From Lunularia cruciata (Eukaryota > Streptophyta > Marchantiopsida > Lunulariales > Lunulariaceae): a stretch of 64,000 bases of DNA. The notes beneath the pieces are model-generated. The model was not told the origin of the DNA. It made no database searches and was given only the letters and a program-made list of their open reading frames with translations. Shown in pieces: positions 1 through 10,538 of this stretch. Each line of letters begins with the position of its first letter. Within the stretch, counting starts at the first letter, position 1. Made by a program: the position numbers and the translations under genes. The stretch covers positions 17,560,974-17,624,973 of the forward strand of contig OX419757.1 in NCBI GenBank assembly GCA_948567375.1, given 5' to 3'.

Positions 1-560
1 GCTATTGTACTTTTGGACTTGGATGATCCAGACATATGGATGAGCACATGTTTCTCAATAGGTAGAGACCTTTTAAAGAGTGATGCCAATGGCCTTTGTG
101 AATTTAGCAATTGCTAAGCATAGGGATACCTTATACTATGCTACTATTTTAGTAGGAGGTTATAGACCCTTGATCCATCAATTCATCTAGGTGACTATGT
201 ATATTTAAAATAGATTGCACCAACAACACTTGATGTTACTACATGCCACACTATCTTGAGAGTGCATGAGGTTTTGCCTTCCATAGTCCTTGTGTTTAAA
301 GGAAGTTATGGTGGTGTTTGGAAGGATCATGTGTACAATTGTGCGCCATGCCACCTTCCAAACATTGATGGCATTATGAACCCAAGCTTGGCACTTATAT
401 GTGAAAAATTGTGGTGTATATTATGTGGCTCTTTTGATGGAGCTACTATTATGTTGGTGTATGATAGCTATTTGAAAGGATGGCATATGGTATGTTTGAC
501 TCCTCTCCTCATAGTGGTTCCTCAAGGATAGTGGTTATGTCCTAAATGTACTTGCCTTAT
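1..560 (+). pseudogene. Ty3/gypsy integrase C-terminus with PHD-finger relic
   Basis: Conceptual translation across several stops gives the C-terminal part of a retroelement integrase: a region near 110-130 reading like the common RDTLRYA-type segment, a GDYVYL-like strand near 190-205, then an open stretch 256-531 with the CAPCHLPNIDG segment. A PHD-finger pattern follows: a CxxC pair (CILCGS), a GWHMVCLTP core and a final CPKC after a stop near 530. The second Cys pair expected before GWH is read as Tyr, so the zinc site is broken. Stops and lost cysteines show a dead copy. The 5' part lies outside the window. The integrase and PHD assignments rest on recognised family patterns; the fusion is inferred from their order and closeness. 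The PHD part could have been a chromatin-reading module for target choice, by analogy with chromodomains of chromoviruses. Confidence 0.6.
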
Positions 561-844
561 AGCTAGTTCACCTTTTATGTGATATAGATTGCAAACATAT
601 GACTAATGATGAGGCTCAATAGCACCTAGCCTCTTGATCTTAGCCCACCACAAGGCATATCACATATTTGGAGTAGATGACTATTTGGAGTTAGAGAGAG
701 GCCTAACCGCCAACTAGAGGGTGATTGTGGTGCTTTAGAGTTCATGTATGACTTATGTGTGAGTTGTGCTTCTAAAGCTTATGATGTTGACAATGATGTA
801 TGTTATGTAACAATGTATATACACAAAATAACTATCACTACATT
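561..844. other. 3' non-coding part of PHD-type element
   Basis: No reading frame is recognisable. The segment at about 728-832 is repeated in diverged form at about 1270-1364, on the far side of the LTR-like block, so the two form direct repeats around it. No polypurine tract is obvious just before the LTR start at 845. Confidence 0.4.
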
Positions 845-1255
845 TGTAATGCCAAAGTGATTTTGCTTGGACGCTTGAGTGGTAGTGTTGGTAATCATGG
901 TTATTTTAATAGTTGCTCATAGATTACTTGATGGTGGCCACATTTCATGTTAGGGCTACTGATTGCATGGTGGGACTCACTATCACTTGCACCGTTTGCA
1001 CCATCAATGGTGTCTCTAGGGCTAGAGACCTAGGTTGAGTAAAGTGATATACTTTCAAAGTGCAGCTCTAGGGAGCTCACTTCTTTGATATTTAGCCTTT
1101 GAGTTCTTAGCTATGGTGGATAGAGGCCGGAAAGCATCATTTGGAGTCTCTTAGCTAGAGTGGGTGTGGCTTGATTGTAATAAGTGCCCAATTATTGGGA
1201 AATTGTTGAATGGAGGATCAAGTTCAAATATGCTTTTAGTATGATTTGAGTGGAA
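845..1255 (+). repeat. LTR fragment of PHD-type gypsy element
   Basis: The block starts TGTAATGCC and aligns by eye, with many substitutions, to the reverse complement of about 62590-62947. Shared landmarks are GCTTGGAC near the start, GCAGCTCTAG followed by GAGCTCA, and TTTGAGTTCTT followed by GGCTATGGTGG-like sequence. At the minus-strand copy this block is followed by a gag-like relic, so it is most likely an LTR. It is cut short near 1255, where a copy of the pre-LTR sequence follows. Confidence 0.5.
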
Positions 1256-1382
1256 GAGTGAATTGATTATTATGGCACTTTAGAGTTTATGTATGACCAT
1301 GTGTGAGTTGTAGTTATATAGTGTATGATGTTGACAAAATGTATGTTTTGTAACAATGTATACGCATGATAGACAACATAGT

Positions 1383-1710
1383 CAACAAGAAGGTACAACA
1401 CTCTTCTACAGAAAGATAAATGAGGCCAAGGCATGGAATGAGAAAAAAAAGGAGCTAGAGAAGCTCCATAAAAAAGAGTTCCAACATTAAGAACAAAACA
1501 AGGCTTTGATCATGAAAGTCAAGGCCAAAATCAAAGACCATATCCTCAAGACCTTCATCCAACAAGAGAAATACAAGAGTGCATGATGGATACAAGATGC
1601 CAAAGTGAAGACCCTATGAACCAAATTAGAGAAGGCCTATACCAAGACAACAATGGCAAAAACCAGATATGAGAATTTTAAAGAAGATAACCAACCTTTG
1701 TATCTTAGAT
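1383..1710 (+). pseudogene. Coiled-coil reading-frame relic, left part
   Basis: One frame runs through about 1410-1710 with only three stops (TAA once, TGA twice) and encodes a Lys/Glu-rich sequence typical of a coiled coil, for example KKKELEKLHKKEFQ. Two of the stops are TGA, which fits decay of CGA. The frame is cut at 1710 by chromovirus element 1 and similar Lys/Glu-rich sequence resumes at 7323. No family is recognised; it is probably an ORF of an older transposable element. Confidence 0.4.
1706..1710 (+). repeat. Target-site duplication, left copy (TTAGA)
   Basis: TTAGA directly precedes the TGTAACA start of the 5' LTR and is repeated exactly at 7318-7322 right after the 3' LTR. A 5-bp duplication is what Ty3/gypsy integrase leaves, and it fixes both element ends. 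Confidence 0.9.
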
Positions 1711-2123
1711 GTAACAATATGGAATTTAGCAGCATAGTTAGTAAGGCTAATGAAGTAGAGAATAAGCCAAATTAGCCCAAATTATTCTAGAAGCATCTAG
1801 GAAGCTTCCCGACTAGCTTAACTTACACCCCAAGCAGGTAACTTCTAGAAGGATGCTTCTAGAAGCTTCCAACTAGCTTAGCTTGCATGCCAAGTAGGCA
1901 ACTTCTAGAAGGAAGCTTCTTGAGCAGCTTCTTGGTTAACTTGGCTTGCACTCTAAGAAAATGGCTCAAGGAAGCTTCTTGAGAAGCTTCTCAAGGGCCT
2001 TGTATACTACCTTTAAATACCAAAGCCAAAGGTCATGCTAGGCATTTGGAGTTTTTGCACATTCAAGTGTCGCAATGTGAGTTTCCATTCTCCTATTTCT
2101 CTCCTCGGTCTTGGTCTTTTACA
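1711..2123 (+). repeat. 5' LTR of element 1
   Basis: Starts TGTAACAATATGG and ends CTTTTACA, giving the TG...CA ends of an LTR. The body consists of diverged tandem units of roughly 60 bp that repeat the phrases CTAGCTTAGCTTGCATGCCAAG and AACTTCTAGAAGG with GAAGCTTC palindromes between them. A TATA-like TTTAAATA lies at about 2013-2020 (TATAAATA in other copies). About 100 bp of presumed R/U5 follow. Confidence 0.92.
1785..1990 (+). promoter_or_regulatory. Cluster of heat-shock-element-like dyads in U3
   Basis: The stretch holds many GAA/TTC modules at 5-bp spacing. The best is TTCTAGAAGCTTC at 1857-1869, a perfect three-module heat-shock element (TTCnnGAAnnTTC). Near-perfect trimers with one changed module lie at 1785-1797, 1912-1924 and 1971-1983. 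The cluster ends about 20 bp upstream of the TATA-like box. Heat-shock factor trimers bind such arrays, and heat-activated plant LTRs (ONSEN) carry similar sites. Activity here is inferred only. Confidence 0.55.
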
Positions 2124-2124
2124 T

Positions 2125-2136
2125 TGGTATCAGAGC
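2125..2136 (+). promoter_or_regulatory. Primer binding site, initiator tRNA-Met type
   Basis: TGGTATCAGAGC begins two bases after the LTR end. It is the usual plant retrotransposon sequence complementary to the 3' end of initiator tRNA-Met, and it is unmutated here, unlike in element 2. Confidence 0.9.
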
Positions 2137-2396
2137 AAGGAATGAGATGGATGGAACTTATGGACCACCAAATCTACTTCCACCAAACCATTGAGATTTT
2201 TGAGTCCAAGTACAACCCAAGCATTGTTTCACACAATTCATTACCTCACGCTTTGGACAAGATTTTCTACATATGATCACCATATCTGAGGAAACCCTTG
2301 GTGCTTTAAGTTGTAACTTATGGAAAATGGTGGACGTGTTGTTTCTATATGTTAATAAATTAGATAGATTAGGGGTAGCATGATAAAGTAACAACG

Positions 2397-3290
2397 ATGG
2401 CAACAATGCCCGAGGTTATCCTTGCTATGCAATAACAAATTGAGCACCTTACTCGATTATTGGATGAACGTGAGCTTCGGCAATAGGAGCATGTAGAGAG
2501 AGTATCAATTTGAGAAGGAGAAGATTGAATCCAATTCCTAAACCCAAGGTATATGAAGGCAAGAATCTCCCAAGTGTAGGAGAGAATTTTGTGTTTGAGT
2601 GTGAACATTACTTTGAAGCTACCAATCTACAAGATGAGCAAAAATAGATTCTCTTGGCTTCTAGCCAATTGGATGGAGTAGCAAAGCTATGGTGGAGATT
2701 CCGAGTGGAGTGAACTAAATGACAAATTTTTGCACCAATCTTGACATGGGTAGATTTCAAGAGTGCAATAATTAGTCGGTTCCAAACTATAAATGCCATA
2801 CAAGCTGCACGGGATAGGTTGGTAAAGTTGAAATAGATTGACTCTATAAGAAGTTACACTATGCAATTCTAGAACACCATCATGCAAATTCCAGATATAC
2901 TAGAAGGTGAAGCTTTGGATTGATTTGTGAGGAGCTTGAAGTCAAGAACCAAATAAGAGGTAAATTTACAAGAGCCACAATACTTTGAGGAAGCCATGCG
3001 GTTGGCCAAATGTTTTGATTCCTTGGTTGCAAGAACTTGGTCTTGACTTCGACCTCCACAAAATGTACCAATACACTAAACACGGATAGAGGAGCCAACA
3101 CCAATGGAGATTGATGCCATTTAATGGAGACCACTTGGCATTGTAGATAAAGAGAAATTGAATATGGGTTATTATCACCAATTGGTATATCACATCATTG
3201 AATGTCCACTTAAGATGGATGACCTTGACAAGTTGCCCAGATGGAGTTTGTGGAGTAGAACAATCAAGGAAACAAGGAAATCCCAATAGG
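2397..3290 (+). pseudogene. Decayed gag of element 1
   Basis: An ATG at 2397 starts a frame matching the better-preserved gag start of element 2 (ATG 40776). Conserved landmarks are a Gln/Glu-rich N-terminus, a region around 2640-2960 resembling the plant retrotransposon gag domain, and a zinc-knuckle remnant near 3160-3215 (YYHQLVYHIIECP) in which expected Cys residues are replaced. Many stops and frameshifts interrupt it. Gag would form the virus-like particle. Confidence 0.65.
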
Positions 3291-3384
3291 ATATTTTGAG
3301 CCGCCTATTGAGAGCTTGATTAGTTCCAATGGGATTGAAGGTTTGACCTATGCGAGTTTGCTTCACTTGCAAGGTACGATATCT

Positions 3385-3663
3385 AATCTGGGTTGTAAGA
3401 TTTTGGTTGATTTTAGAAGTTTATAAAATTGCATCTCTATGAAAGTAGCAAAGGAATTGAGTATTCCTATCAAGCTAGTAATAGGAAGTAGATTGATGAT
3501 GGCAGATGGTAGAAAGGGTTCTGCATTCTGTACCTTGCATCTTGTTACCTTCAAGATTGAGAAGGAGTATTTGGAGTGCATGAGGTTTGTAGTGGCACCT
3601 CTACACTACGATGTCATTCTAGGACTACCTTGGCTTGAACATCATAAGGTTCAATTTAATTAG
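3385..3663 (+). pseudogene. Retropepsin-like protease region of element 1
   Basis: The active-site strand reads ILVDFRS at about 3400-3420, where element 2 has ILVDFGNS, so the Gly after the catalytic Asp region is changed. A stop follows near 3424. The frame 3439-3663 is open and ends in ILGLPWLEHH, the C-terminal LGxxWL motif typical of Ty3/gypsy proteases. It would process Gag-Pol; it is inactive here. Confidence 0.7.
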
Positions 3664-4019
3664 AACCGACAACAAATTAAAGTACAACACCAAGGTAGGA
3701 ATTTCCGATTAGGTTGTTTGGCACCTCTAAGTAAGACACCTACAAAAAGTCAGTCCCAAGATGGGAGGTTTGTCAAGAAGGTAGCCTTAGAGCAAGCCTT
3801 GAAGGGAGATAAGTCCCAAGATGGGAAGTTTACCAAGAAAGCAGCCCTGGAGTAAGCTTTGAAGAAAGATGAGTCCATAGATGGGAAGTTTGTTAGTGGA
3901 GCAGCCATAGAGCAAGCTTTGGAGGAAGATAAAAAAAAATTTGTGGTGTGGATCAAACCAATTATACAAGGACAATCTGGGGAGGGCCAAGAGCCTCATC
4001 AAGCAATGGTTGATCAAAC

Positions 4020-4690
4020 AGTTCAGGAGTTTGTGGTCATGTTTATGGATGATTTGCCAAAGGGATTACCCTCCAATCGTGGTATGCCCTTCAAGATTGA
4101 GTTTTTGCCAATGAGTACTCCAGTGAGTAGACCAATCTATTGGCTCTCACCAAAGGAGTTGGAGGAGTTGCAAACAACACTTATGGAGTTGTTGGAGAAA
4201 GACTTCATATGACATAGCACCTCCCCTTGGAGAGCACTGGTACTATTTTTTTGAAGCAAGATGGAGGACTTTGTTTCTGTATTGATTAGCGTGGGCTCAA
4301 TAAGAAAACAATGAAGAATGCATATCCCTTGTCTTGGATCAATGACTTGCTTGATCAATTGAGTGTAGCAAAATAATTTTCCAAGTTGGATCTTTGTAGC
4401 GGCTATTGGCAAATCCCCATTGATGTGGAGGATGTGCAAAGGACTACCTTCTGTAGAAGGTATGGGCATTTTGAGTGGAAGTTCTACCTTTTGGGCTCCA
4501 ATAGTCTTCATGGATCATATGCATGGGTGTTGGATGGACTATTGGATTGGTACATGGTAGTATTCTTGGATGATATCTTAATCTATAGCAAGATAGAGGG
4601 AAAACATGTGAATCATGTGCAAGAAGTCCTAAGACAACTACGACAATGGAAATTTTACTGTAAGAAATCAAAGTGTACCTTTTGGTAAAA
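4020..4690 (+). pseudogene. Reverse transcriptase region of element 1
   Basis: Recognisable RT blocks, in order: PKGLPSNRGMPFKIE and a SPKELEELQ-like segment (4060-4200), LDLCSGYWQI (4386-4415) and the catalytic FLDDILIYSK (4564-4593), in which the two Asp of the YxDD-type box survive. Frames change between blocks, and stops at about 4210 and 4686 break the chain. Confidence 0.85.
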
Positions 4691-4938
4691 GGAAGTTACC
4701 TTCTTGGGTCACAAGATCTCATTGGAGGGGGATGTAGATGGAAGAGGAGAAAATCAAGGCCATTACTAATTGGCCTACTCCAAAGGATGCTATAGAAGTA
4801 CGGGTATTTAATGGATTGGCCAGTTTTTATCAATGGTTCATGCATTATTATGCTCATGTAGTTGCACCGTTGACTAACCTCTTGGGGAAGAACTTGAGCT
4901 TCTAGTGGACTACCAAACACAAATAAGCATTCCAGAAG

Positions 4939-5350
4939 TTGAAACATATGGTGTCTTTAAGGCCCATTTTTCAACCATATGATCCTCAGCAACCATGTGT
5001 GGTTGATTTTGATGCTTCTAACTTTGCAATTGGAGCCGTGTTGCAACAAGAATTCCCATATGGACTACATCCCATTTTCTTTGTGTCTCGTAGACTAAAT
5101 ACAGTTGAAAGAAATTACTTTGCTCAAGACCAGGAACAACTTGCAATGGTATATGCCACCAAGGTATGGAGGCATTATTTCTTGGGGAAACAAGTGATCA
5201 TGCAAACTGATCACAAACCATTGTTGCAGACCTTACACTTGGAACACATGAAGAGTCAACATCATTGATGGGAAGAGCAACTCCAATTGTTTGACATCAA
5301 ACTTGAGTACAAACTAGGTTGGTTCCATGTCATCCCTGATGCTTTATCAC
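4939..5350 (+). pseudogene. RNase H region of element 1
   Basis: An open segment 4939-5268 carries VDFDASNFAIGAVLQQ (first catalytic Asp), a SRRLNTVERNYF-like block, and QTDHKPLLQTL (a later Asp). It continues in another frame with FDIKLEYKLG and IPDALSRQPD, the end typical of the Ty3 RNase H domain. It would remove the RNA template during reverse transcription. Confidence 0.85.
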
Positions 5351-5576
5351 GACAACCTGATTTGAAGTCTCTTCCTCTCATCACGGTGGCAATTACAATG
5401 GTGGCAATTGACTCCAAGGTCCAAAATGAGTTTTGGTCAGCTTTACAACAAGATCTTTTCTTCCAAAAGGTACATGGTTGTCTTACAACATGTGGCAAGG
5501 AGTACAACACCTTCTCTTTCAAGGAAGGCATTCTATTCCATGAAGACCAAATCTATATTTGAGCCAAATGTGATCT

Positions 5577-6130
5577 TCAACTTGTGCATCTTCAAGAAGC
5601 CCATGATTTACCAATAATTGGTCACATGGGTGTAGACAAGACCTTAGGTACCCTCCAATGCCAAAGTTGGTGGCCCAACATGACACAAGATGTTCAAGAG
5701 TCTGTCAATTGTGTGAAAGCTTCCAACGCAACAAGGCCAGCAACCTGAAGCCAAGTGGACTCCTTCAACCACTCCCCATTCCATCTGCTCCATGGGAACA
5801 TGTGAGCTTGGATCTCATCACATCCTTGCCCAAGACAAAGCAAGGACACATAACAATCATGGTGTTTGTGGATAAGCTTAGTAAGCAAATCCACTTAACA
5901 CCAACTTTTGATATTGTGAATGCTCCAACCTTAGCACAGATCTACTTCGACAATATCTTTAAGCATCATGGGATGCCACATGTACTCATCTTTAACCATG
6001 ATCCTTGATTCACTAGGAAGTTTTGGCAAGCACTCTTCCAGATACTCAACACCAAGCTTGCTTTATCCATGGCCTATCATCCTCAAACTGATGGACAAAC
6101 CAAATGTGCAAATTGTACCTTGGAAGATAT
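5577..6130 (+). pseudogene. Integrase region of element 1
   Basis: Zinc-binding remnant HMGVDKTLGTL followed by SWWPNM (5620-5680), then PWEHVSLDLITSLPK with the first catalytic Asp (5790-5830), VFVDKLSKQIHL, a second-Asp region (NHDP near 6000), and AYHPQTDGQTK leading to the catalytic Glu region near 6070-6125. Several frameshifts separate these blocks. Confidence 0.8.
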
Positions 6131-6684
6131 GTTGTGTGCCTTTGTCAATGTCCACCATACCAATTGGGAGGAATGTCTTCAACTACAAAATTTGCCTACA
6201 ACAATTCCAAACAAGCAATCACCAAAATTTCTCCTTTCTTTCTCAATTTTGGCCAAGATCTGCTTGTTCCAGATTCTATTCTTGCTCCACTCCCATCTCA
6301 AGTCCCTCATACTTCAACCTTCTTGACCACCATCTCCTAATTGCTCCAACAAGCCAAATCTCACCTCCTTATTGCCCAGAATCATCAAAAACAATATATG
6401 GACCACCATCCCCTTGATCTCACCTTCGAAGTTGGTGATAAAGTCATGCTATCCTCTAGTAATCTACCCCTCCCACTGATACCCAAGTAAGTAAACTTGC
6501 CAATAATTGGATAGGACCCTTTGATGTCACACAAATTGTCTCTCTTGTTGCTTATCGACTTGCCTTGCCTTGTCATATGCGCATCCATCCTGTCTTTCAT
6601 GTTTCCAAGTTGAAACCCTTTGTTCCTAACCCCTCTTCTATTTCCTCTTGAGTCCAAACTCCCCCTCCTCCTATCCCTATCAAT

Positions 6685-6870
6685 GATCATGAGGAGTACA
6701 AAGTTGATCGTATCCTTACATGTTGCCACATTCAACGAGGCCGTAAACAACATACGGAGTACAAGGTCCTTTGGAAAAGGTATCTACTTCATGATGCCAT
6801 ATGGGAACCTCTTTCTCACCTCCAAAATGCATAGACGGCCATCCAGGAGTTTGAAGCTTCAATGGCGATA
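6685..6870 (+). pseudogene. Chromodomain at the Pol C-terminus, element 1
   Basis: Read across 6691-6866 the sequence gives EYKVDRIL, then YKVLWKRYLLHDAIWEPLSH and QEFEASM. The E-Y-x-V-D-x-I-L start, the W in VLWK and the A-x-WEP motif are the chromodomain signature of chromoviruses, which reads histone H3 methyl-lysine and guides insertion. One stop (TAG near 6832) interrupts it. Confidence 0.85.
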
Positions 6871-6890
6871 AGGACATCACCAACTAGCAA

Positions 6891-6898
6891 TGGGGGAA
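6891..6898 (+). promoter_or_regulatory. Polypurine tract of element 1
   Basis: TGGGGGAA lies just before the 3' LTR. Element 2 has TGGGATAA at the same place. It would prime plus-strand DNA synthesis. Confidence 0.6.
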
Positions 6899-6900
6899 TA

Positions 6901-7317
6901 TATAACAATATGGAGTTTAACAATGTAGTTAGTAAGGCTAACAAAGTAGAGAATAAGCCAAATTAGCCCAAGAAGCTTCCTAGAAGCTTCTTTGGAAGCT
7001 TCTTGACTAGGTTTACTTACACTCCAAGCAGGTAGCTTCTAGAAAGATGCTTCTAGATGCTTCCAACTAGCTTAGCTTGCATGTCACATAGATAGTTTCT
7101 AGAAGGAAGCTTCTTGAAAAGCTTCCTAGTTAACTTGGCTTGCACTCTAAGAAAGCGGCTCAAGGAAGCTTCTTGAGAAGCTTCTAAAGGGCCTTTTATG
7201 CTACCTATAAATACCAAAGCCAAAGGTCATGCTAAGCATTTGGATTTTTCCCACATTCAAGTGTCCCAATGTGAGTTTTGATTCTCCTATTTCTCTCCTT
7301 GGTCTCGGTCTTTTACA
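6901..7317 (+). repeat. 3' LTR of element 1
   Basis: Aligns with 1711-2123. The terminal TG has become TA (G-to-A) and the end is CTTTTACA. TATAAATA is intact at 7206-7213. A perfect three-module heat-shock element GAAGCTTCTTGAA is at 7106-7118, at a place where the 5' LTR has one changed module; conversely the perfect site of the 5' LTR is lost here. Confidence 0.92.
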
Positions 7318-7322
7318 TTAGA
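7318..7322 (+). repeat. Target-site duplication, right copy (TTAGA)
   Basis: Exact match to 1706-1710. Confidence 0.9.
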
Positions 7323-7800
7323 CTTGACAACAAACCTAAAGTGCCAACAAGAGAAGGAGGCAGAGCAACAAATGAAGCTCCTTGCTGAATGTACAAGCTT
7401 GGAAAAAAATATGCTAGGCTATATACCACAATCAAGCATATGATGACCCAATTACTAAACCAGCTAGAATGTGTGGCCAATAAGAACTCCTAACATACAA
7501 AGATAAATTATTTTAGGACTAGATTGATGTGTATGAGAGGTAAACATATACAAATGATCAACTAAAGGTATTGTACACCAAGTTATAAGAGCACACCACT
7601 TTCAAGTTCATGGAAACTCAAAGCAGCTTTGCATGAGTATTAGATGGGTACAAGGAGCTCACAAAACTAATCCATATCTTAAAGGGGGCAAGTAAATTGT
7701 TACAAGTACCACCAATCCATGCTAAAGACAAGTAACTCCACCAACACTTCATACCAAAGGAGCAACATCCAACCTCATCATGAATGACCAAGAGCCATCT
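7323..7800 (+). pseudogene. Coiled-coil reading-frame relic, right part
   Basis: After the right target duplication a Gln/Glu/Lys-rich frame resumes, for example KEAEQQMKLLAECTSLEK at about 7350-7410, followed by more fragments in shifting frames to about 7790. It is judged the continuation of 1383-1710. No family is recognised. Confidence 0.35.
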
Positions 7801-10315
7801 TGTAGATACAATCAGGTAGTGTTTTTAGTCATAGTATAGGAAATTTCATATCTATACATATTTTGTATATAGTAGTTAGGATATGATACAAAGATCTTGT
7901 ATTAGTCTAGTAATCAACAAGTTAATGGGACAACAACATGCTAAGGTGGCTACAATCCATGCTCCTTTTTTCACATAAGAATTAGGTTTAGGGTTAGTGG
8001 ATAGGATATGATTAGCATAGAGTGCCTTAGATATAATTAGGGGATTTCCAACTCATTGTAACCATTGGATCTGTTTGTGGCTAAGTAGGAAATATACAAA
8101 AGGCATAAGGTTGATAATCATTGGGTCCATTTTCTGCATTGTTCTTTTGCAATAAAAAAATTTTATACCATAAAGACTCCCAAGTTAGTATGTGTGTATT
8201 AGTCTGTGCTTTGTATGAATGACTACGTGTTTAATTAAGTGGGAGTGAGGAATCTTGATGCATGAGTAGAAACACTTGAGTGAGAGGGATCATTAGTGTG
8301 CAACTAGAGTGTACAACTCTAGGGGCTTTGTGAAAGTCAAGAATTATACATGGATAGGCTATAGAACACCTGGAGTCTTGTCAAGTACCACCACCATGTT
8401 TGATTGAGCATCATCATCATTCTAGACTCCCATAATATAGCGCCATTTGGGAAGGGTGGATTGCTAAGTCACAATCTTAGTCTTCATAGTACTTGGCCAT
8501 TGGAATATCTTTCCCTTGCTTAGTTTCACTTTTATGACACTATTTGTAAAACATAGCATTGTGATTGTTCTTGTACAACCCCTCTAATGGGAGATGATAG
8601 TGAATCATGGTTCTTACAAATGTCTCAAAGGTAGTGACCAAGAACTTCACCGGATGATGGGGAAGGTGAAACAATTTCCAAGACAAAGTGACCTTTGTTA
8701 CAAATGAACCATTCTATTTAGGAATCCTCTAGATTCAATCAATAGTGAGCAGATTGGTAGATTAATCATCTCTTTGTAGTGTCTCTAGAGTGGCAATATT
8801 ACATTCTTATGTCAATGAATTTGCACAAGAGGCTAGACATGAAATAATAGATTTTCATCATAGTGACACCATTATCTTTAGTCATGTCCAATTTGTATCC
8901 CCAAGAGAACAACTTGTTCTTAACATTTATATTATTAGCATATTGACATTGTGCTATCACATACACGATATAAAGTACAAATGGGAAACTTTATAATATA
9001 ACCTAAGTTCTTGAGTTGAACACATGTAAATAGAGAAAAATATTTAAGGAGTATTCAATTGAGTTAAACATAGAGAAAGAGAGAAGATAGATTAAGTAGT
9101 ATGAAATTAGATGGTAAGTGAAGAGATTCTAAGAGTTAAGATTAAGAAACAAATAGTTAAAGAACTTATAAACAAATCTTTAAATTTACAAGAAGGTACA
9201 ACCAAGGCAAATGATTTAGAAAGGGTGATATTAGGACTTAATATTGCAATAGTACAAGCTATAATCAATGAAACTTATTTACACATAAGAAATTAATTTT
9301 ATTTACGTGCACTACCTTAATATTAAGGTAATGTTTAATAGTGATTTATAATTAGGATCCTTAACTTGTAATAGAGATCAAAACTTTTTAATCTTTAAGT
9401 AAAAAATTAAACATTGTTGCATGGAGTATATATTTATAAACATAATCAATCTATCGGGTTGGTTTAGACTCTTCTTGACTACTTATAAATATTCTTGTGA
9501 AAATTTTAAAATCAAGAAGGATTTTCATGTATAAGGACTCTCATAGTGTTAAAACATGAATTTGATATCAAAACAAGTGTAATTTTCTCCTAATGACACT
9601 TAAAGACTAAGCTATCACTCATATTTTCTCAACTCTTCTTCATTTTCTTTATCCATGATGTCTTGCTTTTCTTTTATTTCTCTTCATTCTCCTTTGAAGC
9701 TTGACAATATCTTCTTGAGAGAAAGTGAGAAGTAAGGTAAGTCAAATGAGGTAAGGTTGAAGGGGAAGAATTCATGGTTAGGATTTATTTTGTGGGAAGG
9801 TTAGGATTCATTCTCTTTATTATATGAGACTGAAGCAAAATAATTTGGATGCCAAAAATAAAGAAATATTTTACATATTTATAGGTACAAGGAATATGAT
9901 GTCAAAAGAATTAAACTTAAATACTTTCATAGAGAAAATATTGATTTCTCAATGCACTCTTAAACCACAAATTAATGAAAATAATTGATATTTTCTCACT
10001 CCATAAAGGGCTATTTACAAGTATACATCAAAAACTAGATCAATATGAAATGAAAATTTCCAAATTGAGTTATTTTAGAATTAAAAGGAATATCTACCTA
10101 TAAAACAATTATAAAAATCTTTACAAAAAAAACTAAATTATCTATTTATCTGCACATAATATAATTATCATATTCAACTTTAGATGAGGCATCATTCCAC
10201 CATTCTTTTATTTCACTATGGGAACCAGATGTAGTGATAAGTTCGATAAATCCACCATCAAAAAATAGCCTTTTAACTCGCTAAGTTGAAATAGGAAGGA
10301 CCTTCTTGCAACCTC
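7801..10315. other. AT-rich relic DNA, no gene seen
   Basis: Short open frames only, none resembling a known family. The stretch 7960-8180 with TAGGGTTAG-like and polyA-like sequence may be the LTR or 3' end of the older element whose ORF lies at 1383-1710 and 7323-7800; this is a weak suggestion. Confidence 0.4.
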
Positions 10316-10334
10316 AAATAATAATAATAATAAT
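10316..10334. repeat. (AAT)n microsatellite
   Basis: About six uninterrupted AAT units. Confidence 0.85.
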
Positions 10335-10538
10335 GTTCTTATTTTTCACTTATGTAAATAATAAATATCATATATTTCACCTTTTGGTAAATGACCTGCT
10401 GGAGGCTGACACAGATTATAATCATGGACGAATGGATCCCACCATTTAGGCCGAGAACATCGTTTGGACTTTAGAAATATAATAATAGAAGAGGTGTACA
10501 CCGAGTTGCTATCCACCAGAATCCTATTCTTTTATCCA

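Larger units (their letters stand above)
1711..7317 (+). mobile_element. Complete, inactive Ty3/gypsy chromovirus (element 1)
   Basis: The element has two LTRs (1711-2123 and 6901-7317), an initiator-tRNA-Met-type primer site at 2125-2136, gag, then protease, reverse transcriptase, RNase H, integrase and a chromodomain in that order, and a purine tract before the 3' LTR. Exact TTAGA duplications flank it. The order protease-RT-RH-integrase-chromodomain defines a chromovirus of Ty3/gypsy (Metaviridae). Coding regions are broken by many stops and frameshifts, mostly of the G-to-A or C-to-T kind, so it cannot make its proteins. Element 2 and the partial copy at 62948-64000 belong to the same family. 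The LTRs have visibly diverged, so the insertion is old. Confidence 0.93.

Noticed and set aside
1785-1990. GAAGCTTC repeats as a CRISPR array or origin iterons
   Set aside because: Plant nuclear context, and the repeats lie inside LTRs bounded by TG...CA and target duplications.
9111-9296. 61-codon Lys/Ile-rich frame as a small gene
   Set aside because: Composition follows the AT-rich DNA; no motif, and the flanks show no promoter or splice context.
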